Origin: Methanobacteriota archaeon
Lineage (GTDB): Archaea > Thermoplasmatota > Poseidoniia > Poseidoniales > Poseidoniaceae
Direction of reading: 5' to 3'
Assembly (NCBI GenBank): GCA_004195635.1
Contig: PSPT01000001.1
Span: 1-64,000 of the forward strand
DNA: 64,000 bases
Notes under the pieces: model-generated
What the model saw: the letters and a program-made list of their open reading frames with translations, nothing else
The model's database searches: none
Told to the model about the DNA's origin: nothing
Part shown: one piece after another, positions 34,017 to 42,200 of the stretch
How positions within the stretch are numbered: position 1 is the stretch's first letter
Layout: every line of letters starts with the position of its first letter
Position numbers and translations under genes: made by a program

Positions 34017-36791
34017 ATGCGGAAGGTGCTATTTGCGGTTTTTCTCGTTGCCACCTTGCTGGCTATGAGCGCCAGTGCGCCTTTGGCAAGCCAAAACTTG
34101 GATGCTAATTCACCCCAAACTCCTTTTGCTGATGAAGCCACACCGGCAAAGGCTACTCTCGCAACTCATTCAGATCCAATTGACCAAGCGCTTAAACATA
34201 TTTTGCAGCAATCTTCACCTGAAACTTCGTTACAAGTAATGATTCAATTTACAACTGGAGCTACTGAAGAAAAGTGGGATTTTCTGCGTATTCGGGGGAT
34301 TACTCCACTCCATAATACACGGGTCGTGCCTTCGGTTTTTGCGGTTGGACCTGCACGGGCGATAGAGGAATTAGCAACTTCCTCCGAAGTTCTTTGGGTT
34401 GAATGGAATTCTCCAATTGAGCAATATATGAATCAAACCGTTGATACTATTCTCGCCCGAAATGTGTGGAATCGCGAGGTACTTTCCAAATCGGGAACAA
34501 CTACTGCTGAAAGCACAAATTTACGCGGTGATGGTGTCACAGTGGTAGTTTTGGATAGTGGTATTGATGCAACCCATCCCGATTTAGATTACAATCCTCA
34601 GAGCCCTGCATCCCCCGATGTTCCTGATGCTTCTGACAAGGTTATTTACAATGCTAAATTGGACCAGGGAAGCGGTTCATCTACTCCAAACTTTGTGTGG
34701 TTGCCATTGCAGAACACCGATACAACGAGTGGCCACGGCACTCATGTTGCCGGGACTGTTGCGGGGAATGGTGATGCAAGTGCAGATGACAAATTAGGTG
34801 TGGCACCTAATGCCTGGCTAATTGGATTATCAATGGGCGAAGCCGTTTTCACTATTGATGAATATTCAGGATTAGAATATGTCTATGATTTATCAGAACC
34901 TGGGTCTGCTACTCAAGATGCTTGGAATATTCGCGTAGTTAGCAACTCATGGGGTCCAGGTTTTCCTTTTGATTCAGCAGATAGCAACGATTTAACTGTG
35001 AAAATTATTGATAGGTTATCATGGGAAAATAATGTTGCAGTAATTTTTGCTAATGGGAATGATGGCGGTGATGGTTCAGAAGACAAATCAAATATTTTCG
35101 CTAAAGTTCCAAGTGCAATTGGAATTGCTGCAGCAAATAGAAATGGCGTAGGTATGTCAGATTTCAGTAGCAGAGGTATTGATTCTGATATTACGACTTG
35201 GCCGGATATTGCAGCACCAGGTGTGGATATTTGGAGTGCCGCAGCCCGCGTAACAATGATCGGTGGAGCAATAGGTGCAGGTGATACCGCATCAGGGGAT
35301 TTAGATTACTACTATCTCGCAATATCAGGTACAAGTATGGCGACTCCACACGTTGCCGGTTTGGTTGCAATCATGTTCCAAGCCGCACCGAGTTTGCATA
35401 TGAGTCAAGTCGACGAGGATCTTTCAGAAGATGGAGATCCAGCACTATACGATCCGACTGGTACTGCACCTCCAGCTACCGCTTCGCGACAAATACATGA
35501 AGCGGAATTAATTCTCAAATTAACCGCAGACCGAATAGTCAGTGGAGAAAATTTGGCCGCATTTAATGAAACGGGAATAATGGGGCTGCCATTTGACTAT
35601 GCTCAAGGGTACGGGATGATAAATGCAGACAAAGCAGTTGCAACTGCCCTTGCTCTTCAGCAATTAAGAGACCCTAATGGTGATGGTGAGATTGACTACC
35701 CCGACCTAACTGTTTGGGATGCGATTAACCGTACAGCGCATATGTTGCTTGAGGAGGAAATTGTTCGCAACGGAGATATGCTTGAGAGTGAATGGGATGG
35801 GGAGTTTGCAGTATTCAGTACTGGTGCTGACTTCCCCCCTGCGAGTGCCCATCGAAAAGAGATTTGGATTCCGGCTGGAACAACTAGAGTACGTGCTGAT
35901 ATGGATTATTCACCTCTTCCGACAAGCATTTTGTGCCCAACGAGTGCAAATTTACGGCTCGCCCTCGATAAGGATGGAGATGGGAATTACGAGGAAAACG
36001 ATATTGCTGGTGTTGAACTTACCTTTACAGGCGGAACTGAAGAAGGCGCATGGTGGGGTTTTGATGTTCAAGGAAATGCTGCTGGAACTTGCTTGACACC
36101 TAATCCAAGCACAAGCGGCCCTCGTTCACCATATGCAATTGATGTAATTGCCTGGCTGAAGCCAGGTGAGTATTCTTTGAATTTGAATCAATCAGAAGAT
36201 TGGATTGTGTCGGGCATAGAAGGCCCATCAGTTCATCTTGACCGACTTTGGTACAAACATGTAAATGATGATGTGGTAGCAAATGAAGAAGAAGGCAGTG
36301 GTTTTGCAGGCATGTTCAAGTGGATGCAAAAGAATTGGTGGGTGCCGACAATAATCGCCTTGATTTTTGCAATGATGATAATTGTACTTAATGAGAACTC
36401 CCGAGAGATGATAAATAACTGGCGCACAAAGGACGACTACGATGAAGATGAGTACAGCGGGGATGTCTTGGACGGAGAGGTTTTGGAAGCAGAGGTCTTG
36501 AACGAAATGCCTAAGTTGCCATCTTTTCCAGTTTCCACTCAAAATGTTGCACCGGTGGTTCAACCATTATTGGATTTAGGAGAAGAAGTTGTTGAGACAG
36601 AAGTCGTTGAGGCAGAAGTCGTTGAGGCAGAAGTTGTTGAGACAGAAGTCGTTGAGGCAGAAGTCGTTGAGGCAGAAGTCGTTGAGGCAGAAGTCGTTAT
36701 TGATCCGCTAGAAGTGGAATTTGTTGAGGCAGAAGTCGTTGAGGCAGAAGTTGAAGATGATGAATTGGATGCCTTTTTGGATGATTTTTAG
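34017..36791 (+). CDS. Membrane-anchored subtilisin-like serine protease (S8) with repeat tail
   Basis: A 924-residue exported protease. The signal peptide MRKVLFAVFLVATLLAMSASA is followed by an I9-like propeptide region, then the S8 domain with Asp180 (VVVLDSGIDATHPDL), His240 (SGHGTHVAGTVAG) and Ser440 (SGTSMATPHVAG), plus the oxyanion Asn in IFANGNDGG. A beta-rich domain follows, then one membrane helix (WVPTIIALIFAMMIIVL, about 777-795) and an acidic cytoplasmic tail built from five-residue VEAEV repeats ending DELDAFLDDF. All catalytic residues are present, so it should be active outside the cell. The ATG at 34017 is chosen over the track's 33864: AGAGGT lies just upstream and the signal peptide begins there. 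Processing of neighbouring surface proteins is a guess. Confidence 0.92.
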   Translation: MRKVLFAVFLVATLLAMSASAPLASQNLDANSPQTPFADEATPAKATLATHSDPIDQALKHILQQSSPETSLQVMIQFTTGATEEKWDFLRIRGITPLHNTRVVPSVFAVGPARAIEELATSSEVLWVEWNSPIEQYMNQTVDTILARNVWNREVLSKSGTTTAESTNLRGDGVTVVVLDSGIDATHPDLDYNPQSPASPDVPDASDKVIYNAKLDQGSGSSTPNFVWLPLQNTDTTSGHGTHVAGTVAGNGDASADDKLGVAPNAWLIGLSMGEAVFTIDEYSGLEYVYDLSEPGSATQDAWNIRVVSNSWGPGFPFDSADSNDLTVKIIDRLSWENNVAVIFANGNDGGDGSEDKSNIFAKVPSAIGIAAANRNGVGMSDFSSRGIDSDITTWPDIAAPGVDIWSAAARVTMIGGAIGAGDTASGDLDYYYLAISGTSMATPHVAGLVAIMFQAAPSLHMSQVDEDLSEDGDPALYDPTGTAPPATASRQIHEAELILKLTADRIVSGENLAAFNETGIMGLPFDYAQGYGMINADKAVATALALQQLRDPNGDGEIDYPDLTVWDAINRTAHMLLEEEIVRNGDMLESEWDGEFAVFSTGADFPPASAHRKEIWIPAGTTRVRADMDYSPLPTSILCPTSANLRLALDKDGDGNYEENDIAGVELTFTGGTEEGAWWGFDVQGNAAGTCLTPNPSTSGPRSPYAIDVIAWLKPGEYSLNLNQSEDWIVSGIEGPSVHLDRLWYKHVNDDVVANEEEGSGFAGMFKWMQKNWWVPTIIALIFAMMIIVLNENSREMINNWRTKDDYDEDEYSGDVLDGEVLEAEVLNEMPKLPSFPVSTQNVAPVVQPLLDLGEEVVETEVVEAEVVEAEVVETEVVEAEVVEAEVVEAEVVIDPLEVEFVEAEVVEAEVEDDELDAFLDDF
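36591..36752 (+). repeat. 15-bp tandem repeat encoding VEAEV/VETEV units
   Basis: Seven head-to-tail copies of GTTGAGGCAGAAGTC (some with A for G or a final T) run from 36591 to 36695. Two more copies lie at 36723-36752 after a 27-nt non-repeat spacer. The copies are nearly identical at DNA level, including wobble positions, which indicates recent slippage expansion. They form the acidic cytoplasmic tail of the subtilase. Confidence 0.92.
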
Positions 36792-36827
36792 TGGATTTGA
36801 AAACGCTTTGGAAGCATATGATTTGAG

Positions 36828-36900
36828 CGCCGCTTGCCGGGTTCGAACCGGCGACCTTGGGATTAACAGTCCCACGCTCCACCATCTAAGCTAAAGCGGC
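36828..36900 (-). tRNA. tRNA-Asn (GTT)
   Basis: A 73-nt cloverleaf. The acceptor stem is GCCGCTT/AAGCGGC with discriminator G. The anticodon stem TGGGA/TCCCA encloses the loop CTGTTAA, giving anticodon GTT, and the T arm is GCCGGTTCGAACCCGGC. No intron and no encoded CCA. It faces the end of the subtilase gene, 37 nt away. Confidence 0.95.
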
Positions 36901-37057
36901 AACAAGCCGCCGAAATGACCCACCCTTATCACCTCATCGCCCAAAATGTGAGAACACCAAAAAGCATTTTTTGCAAGAATAAACACAAAAAGAGGTAAGA
37001 GTAGAAAAAATGATTTAGCCGTTTTACTATTATCCTTCCCAAAGAATTGTGAGTGCA

Positions 37058-38374
37058 TTAGCCAATAGTATCTATGAGGCGTTCCAATTTCATTACCTTT
37101 TCACTGCTCAATGAAATGGAATTATCAAGAAGCCTAGAATCCTCCATGCTAAGATTTCCATTGTGATAAACACTAACCCAGGCCTGCCCGGGATGAAGTT
37201 CCATACCAATTTCACAATGAAGGGCCAAGCCAACGCCGGCGTCAATATCATCTGATATCATAAAGCGGCCAGCACCCAAACGGCGAGTAATTTCAGCCAT
37301 ATTCAAGGCATTTAAATCAGCAACCCATCCTCCAGTATTGGTAGTGAGTGTGGTAACTTGACTAGCCAGCGGAAGAACCTCACTTGGTCTTTCACACAAT
37401 TTTCTCGCCACCACCTCATTAACCCCTTGGGCCACACACATTTGACGAAACTTATTCAACGCAGCGCCGCTTTTTAGCGCATTTCTTATCATTGCTTCAC
37501 CTTCTGAATCATTTATTGATACTCCGGCCATTTTCAAAAGGCTACCACCCTGTAAGGCAATAATATCTTCCGAATCAAGAGGTCCTTTTCCCTGCATTAA
37601 TTCTACACTTTCAATAATCTCGAGGCTATTTCCAATCATTCTGCCGATTGGGTGATCCATTCTAGTCAATTGGGCCTTCGTACTTATTCCAAGCCCCTTT
37701 GCAGTGTTGACCATTGCTTCTGCTAATAGTCGCGCATCCTCTTCGGTTTTCATGAATGCGGCACGTCCGCATTTGACATCAAGGACTAGTGATTTCGGGT
37801 TTTCTGCTGCTTTTTTTGATATGATTGAAGCGCAGATTAAGGGTATGCTATCTACAGTGTCAGTAACATCTCGAATTGCATATAGGATTCCGTCAGCAGG
37901 TGCGATAGCAGCATTTTGTGCAGCGATACAACAGCCAATATTTGCTATTATTTTTTGCATATTTTTTGGACTTTGTGAAGTATTGAATCCCGGAATTGCC
38001 TCCAGTTTATCAACAGTGCCTCCGGTATGGCCGAGACCTCTCCCAGAAAGCATTGGCACTTTCAAGCCACAGGCAGCAAGAGCAGGCGCAAGGGGAATTG
38101 ACATTTTGTCGCCGACTCCACCAGTACTATGCTTGTCAACGATAAGTGGATGTGAATTGCCCCATTCAAAAACAATCCCAGATCTCATCATTGCACTGGT
38201 TAAGGTTGTGGTTTCATCAATGTTTATTCCATATTCGTGTACTGCCTTCAACCAAGCCTCAATCTGAGTTTGGTCTATCTTGTGTTTCGCAACTAAATCA
38301 ATGAATTCCTCAATGTCCTTTGCTGACATTGGATTATTATCTTTGATTTGCTCAACCAATTTTGAGATGTCCAT
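37058..38374 (-). CDS. deoA: Thymidine / pyrimidine-nucleoside phosphorylase
   Basis: A 438-residue nucleoside phosphorylase that splits thymidine or other pyrimidine nucleosides with phosphate. The N-terminal helical domain is followed by the phosphate-binding DKHSTGGVGDKMSIPLAP, the signature LSGRGLGHTGGTVDKLEAIP, the catalytic stretch AIRDVTDTVDSIPLICASI with ASIISKKAA, and LDVKCGRAAFMKT. These are the bacterial/eukaryotic TP forms. The archaeal AMP phosphorylases of the Rubisco nucleotide pathway are about 500 aa with an extra N-terminal domain, which is absent here. So this is salvage or use of dissolved nucleosides, likely of bacterial origin. It has its own ATG and is followed by nothing on its strand before the tRNA. 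Confidence 0.9.
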   Translation of the reverse strand: MDISKLVEQIKDNNPMSAKDIEEFIDLVAKHKIDQTQIEAWLKAVHEYGINIDETTTLTSAMMRSGIVFEWGNSHPLIVDKHSTGGVGDKMSIPLAPALAACGLKVPMLSGRGLGHTGGTVDKLEAIPGFNTSQSPKNMQKIIANIGCCIAAQNAAIAPADGILYAIRDVTDTVDSIPLICASIISKKAAENPKSLVLDVKCGRAAFMKTEEDARLLAEAMVNTAKGLGISTKAQLTRMDHPIGRMIGNSLEIIESVELMQGKGPLDSEDIIALQGGSLLKMAGVSINDSEGEAMIRNALKSGAALNKFRQMCVAQGVNEVVARKLCERPSEVLPLASQVTTLTTNTGGWVADLNALNMAEITRRLGAGRFMISDDIDAGVGLALHCEIGMELHPGQAWVSVYHNGNLSMEDSRLLDNSISLSSEKVMKLERLIDTIG

Positions 38375-38439
38375 AATATCACACTCGTCAGCAATAATTT
38401 TTCATCAGCCGAAAGTGGAAAGACGGAATAATTGCACCA

Positions 38440-39213
38440 TCATCTTCTTCCTGACAATTTTATCAAAAGGCGTAGAATTTCTATGTATAGCCAAATTAAG
38501 GTAACAAGTAATCCAAATGCACCCCACCATTCCATTTTCTTTGGTGATCCATTTCTAATTCCCTCCTCAATGAAATTGAAATCAATAATGAAACTCAATG
38601 AGGCGATTACAATGACGACTAGTGAGAAACCAATTCCAATGAGTCCTGAACTATGGATAAAAGGTATTTGAGGTAATCCGGGTATTAGGTATAGGATAAA
38701 CGAAAACATGTAGATGAGGACAATTGCTCCAGTTGCCGCAGCAATTCCCATGTGCAAGCCTTTTGAGTAAGGAATAATTTCCTTTTTGTAAAGGAATAGC
38801 ATCATCCCAAAGATCCCTATTGTAAGGCCCATTGCTTGAATTGCCGCACCTGGGACAAACATCTCTGCCATTGCAGAAAAAGTTCCAACTACAAGTCCTT
38901 CAAAACCGGCATAAATGAACATCAGAGTTTTTGGATTTTCAGGGCGTGTGAACCAAAGGATCATTGCACTGACTAAGCCGCCAAATATTCCTACAAGCAT
39001 TAGAATAATAGTCATGCCTCCCGCACTACCGCCGGCCTGCATTGCCTCGATTTCATTCCATGAAACTATCCACGAAAGGCCAGCAAAGAAAATAACAACG
39101 GTAAGTAGCATTGCTGTGTTGTTGATAACTCCCCCCATGCTCATACGTTCTTCCTGGAAGCCGTGTGAACCAAATTGTGAGTCCTTCAAAAACGGATTAC
39201 TTGAGCGAAACAT
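38440..39213 (-). CDS. Bax inhibitor-1/YccA family membrane protein
   Basis: A 257-residue protein with seven hydrophobic segments after a cytosolic start MFRSSNPFLKDSQF. That 'SNPFLK' opening, the EERMSMGGVINNTAMLL segment before the first helix, FIYAGFEGLVVGTFSA and the final FNFIEEGIRNGSPKKMEWWG are typical of the YccA/COG4760 branch. The acidic residues that form the calcium/proton site in Bax inhibitor-1 relatives would be in IIDFNFIEE. Members are thought to be pH-sensitive calcium leak channels or quality-control partners; the role in archaea is unknown. It precedes the thymidine phosphorylase on the same strand, with a 65-nt gap. Confidence 0.85.
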   Translation of the reverse strand: MFRSSNPFLKDSQFGSHGFQEERMSMGGVINNTAMLLTVVIFFAGLSWIVSWNEIEAMQAGGSAGGMTIILMLVGIFGGLVSAMILWFTRPENPKTLMFIYAGFEGLVVGTFSAMAEMFVPGAAIQAMGLTIGIFGMMLFLYKKEIIPYSKGLHMGIAAATGAIVLIYMFSFILYLIPGLPQIPFIHSSGLIGIGFSLVVIVIASLSFIIDFNFIEEGIRNGSPKKMEWWGAFGLLVTLIWLYIEILRLLIKLSGRR

Positions 39214-39260
39214 ACCTATCCCTAATGAAGCCGAGCGTGTGGGTCATTCTTCAACCTTGC

Positions 39261-42200
39261 TCAACTATTATTGTCGTACCATTCCTTCAATTGAGAAACA
39301 GTCCATCCTTGGTCCAAGTATGCTTGAACAACATCTTCTGTCCACCCAGAGAATAATGTCATGTCCATTTGGTCTTGCTCAGGCAAGACTAAATTTTGTG
39401 TTTGAGCCCCCAAATCAACAGTTGCTATTTGAGCCGCTTCAACAAATGGTACTTCTTTGGAGCCATCAAGAATAGGCCCTGTTGAAGCGTCGAGAGTTGG
39501 TATTGACCAAACATCATCGCCCTCTCCAGCAAGTTCCTGCCCGCTATCGACCATTCCACCAATGTCGTCCATTGCATCAAGTGAATTCTTTTTATTCATG
39601 AACATGCCTCCAAGTGCACCAATTAATAGTAATGCTGCCAAAGCAATAATGATGAGTAATGGAGTTGAAAGGCTTTCTTCAGATTCTGCATTTGTTTCAT
39701 CCTCTGCCTTCTGCCTCAGTTGTTCATCCGAACATCCCCTTACGGTAACAGATGTGTCAAGTGGAGTTTGTGGGCAGTCATCATTCTCATCAGGAACATT
39801 ATCGCGGTCAGAGTCAAGAGGGCCGGTCTGTACACAACCAAAATCATCTACTACTACACCCGTGCCAGTGCCTGGGCATTGGTCATCAACGTCTGCAACT
39901 CCATCATCATCCGCATCAGGAGGTATGAATACTACTTCCTCGTCAAAGTCTGAACCACATTGGTATTGCGTTCCATCATTAACTCCATCTTCGTCGGCAT
40001 CAACACTCCTCATCGCCTTTCGCGCAAACTGTATTTTTACTTCTTCACTTACACCAGTTAGGCTTGTTGCCCAACTTAATTCAAGGTCATCTGAAATACA
40101 GTCTCCGTCTGTGTCATTTGTAAATGGGTTGCCATCATAAATGAATTCTTGAGAGTTAATTAATCCATCACCATCTGTGTCAAATCCTTCCTCGCCAATT
40201 GTGCTATCAAGTATTAGGGCATTGGTTCTGTTTAGTCCAACTGAGACTTCCCACCAGTCAGGCAATCCATCACCATCAGTATCGGTTCCCTCTGGCCAAA
40301 TTAGATTGTTATCTTCATCTCTCGCTTGATTTTCAATATCAGTTCGGTCCCAATCTTCCAACCAACTTTGGCGGTAAACATCTGCAACCGCAGGGCTATC
40401 TATCATCAATCCCATTTCACGATTTCGCATGATTGAGTTCGCACCCCAATTTATTGAAGAGATTAATACAGATTGCCCATCAATAATCATTCCTTTGTTG
40501 TGCAATTTGGTAATGTTATCGCCTGATGACATTATGATTGCTGCGGTATCCCAACCGTTGGTATGATTCCACTGATGGTTGAAAATGTCAACTGCTTCAC
40601 GTATTTCATCATCATAATAGTAACCATTGATAATCATTCTAATACTGACTCCGCGGGAAGCCGCATCTTCAAGAGCACCAATTATTGGACTTTCACCCCA
40701 ACCCCAATACCAATCCATGTCAAGGTACTGAAGTGACAGAAGTATCTCGGAATTTGCACCTTCAATTGACTCTTTCAAACCCTCTACACAATCTTCTGGA
40801 CATGTGAGTATTTTGCCGCTAAATGAACCGCTTATTGCCGTACCTTCTACTGCTTGTGCAGTGCCATCCGGCGCAGGTGTAAACCAGCCACCGGGGGTGT
40901 CTAATGAGGGGTTGAAATGACGAATGTGTAACCGTTCTGGATCTTCATCCCATGCTAAACGATCAAGGAACATCTGAGCAAGGCTTGAACTATCTACTAT
41001 GACTCCCCAATCGCGATTTCCAATATATCCATCAAGAGGTAAAGAAGAATGTTTCCAGTTTCCAGAACCAATCCAAACACTCGAATCATCCTTTACTGCA
41101 ACTTTAGTATGAATATATTCGTAGGGGCTATCGGGTGCACTACTATCAAGTGATTCTCCAAGAATTAATACATTTATACCCGCTGCTGCAAGGTCGCTTG
41201 CGTGACCCATATTTTGTGTGCGATCATCACTACCCCACCATCCCTCTGCTTCATTCAATACAAGGGTAATGTTAACGCCTCTCCCTGCTGCCTGTCGAAG
41301 TGCAAATGCTAGCTCATTACTATGCAAATGATACATGTGAACATGAATACTGGTCGTTGCTGAGTCAATCCATGCCAACAAGTCACCAAGTCCAACATCT
41401 GGACCAATTAGTGGTGTAACCGAACCAGTAGTAGAGAAAGAAGAAACAAGACAAAGGTGACTACCACCCAACCTGCTCCACTTTTGCTCCCAATCAGCCG
41501 ATGTATTCGTGTCTGGAGCATTACCACAACCATCTCCACGAAGATGAATTAAACCCTCCTCTGAAGCATTTGGCTGGCTCATTGAAGGACCATTCCACCC
41601 ATCTATAGGCAATAATGCACCACCCCATGCAACTGCATCAATCACAGTCCCATCCGGTGAAACAAGTTGTAATGTCCCCCCCGCATCGGGTAGGTATACT
41701 GCTGAGGTCATTACATCAATTGCATTGACAGCATTAAAACCGCCATCACTTGAGAGGTGCTCTGCGTCAGGTGTGAGTGCAATCGCCCCACCTGCTGGAA
41801 TAACCATATTGGTGAATTCAGAATCATATGCAGTTCCGGTTGAAGAAGTCTTAGTTATCTTCCAACCATTTAGGTTGGCTGCTGCGTCGCCGAAATTAGT
41901 CAACTCAAAGAATTCATTATTGCGTTCACTGAAATCGGTTTGGAAGGGCATTAGGCGGCTAAACAATACCTCAGTATCAAAATTATAATCATCAGGATTT
42001 GGGTTCTCCTCTCCTGGTGTAGGCCAAAGAGTTGGTTCCCAGTCACCTCCCTCGGCAGTGGGGCCAAGTGTTCTACAATCAGTAGTTACTGTCCACTCAA
42101 TAGTTTGTATGAGGTTTCCGTAGCCATGCACATCGGGGTCCCGCATTTCAATTGTATCCCCATATCCCTTGGCGAACCAATTTGGTGCTTGGACTACTAA

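Noticed and set aside
36591-36752. Short tandem repeats that might suggest a CRISPR array
   Set aside because: Units are 15 bp, head to tail without variable spacers, and in frame inside a protein gene. No cas genes are present in the window.
36697-36885. 62-aa minus-strand ORF with a VNPKVAGSNPASGA-like peptide
   Set aside because: It reads through tRNA-Asn and the antisense of the protease repeat tail. The peptide is the well-known artefact of translating a tRNA T arm.
37704-38267. 187-aa plus-strand ORF
   Set aside because: Antisense of thymidine phosphorylase, whose motifs are unmistakable.
39457-40140. 227-aa Ser/Pro-rich plus-strand ORF
   Set aside because: Antisense to the well-supported calcium-repeat and tail region of the LTD-PLD protein; composition follows from the complementary codons.
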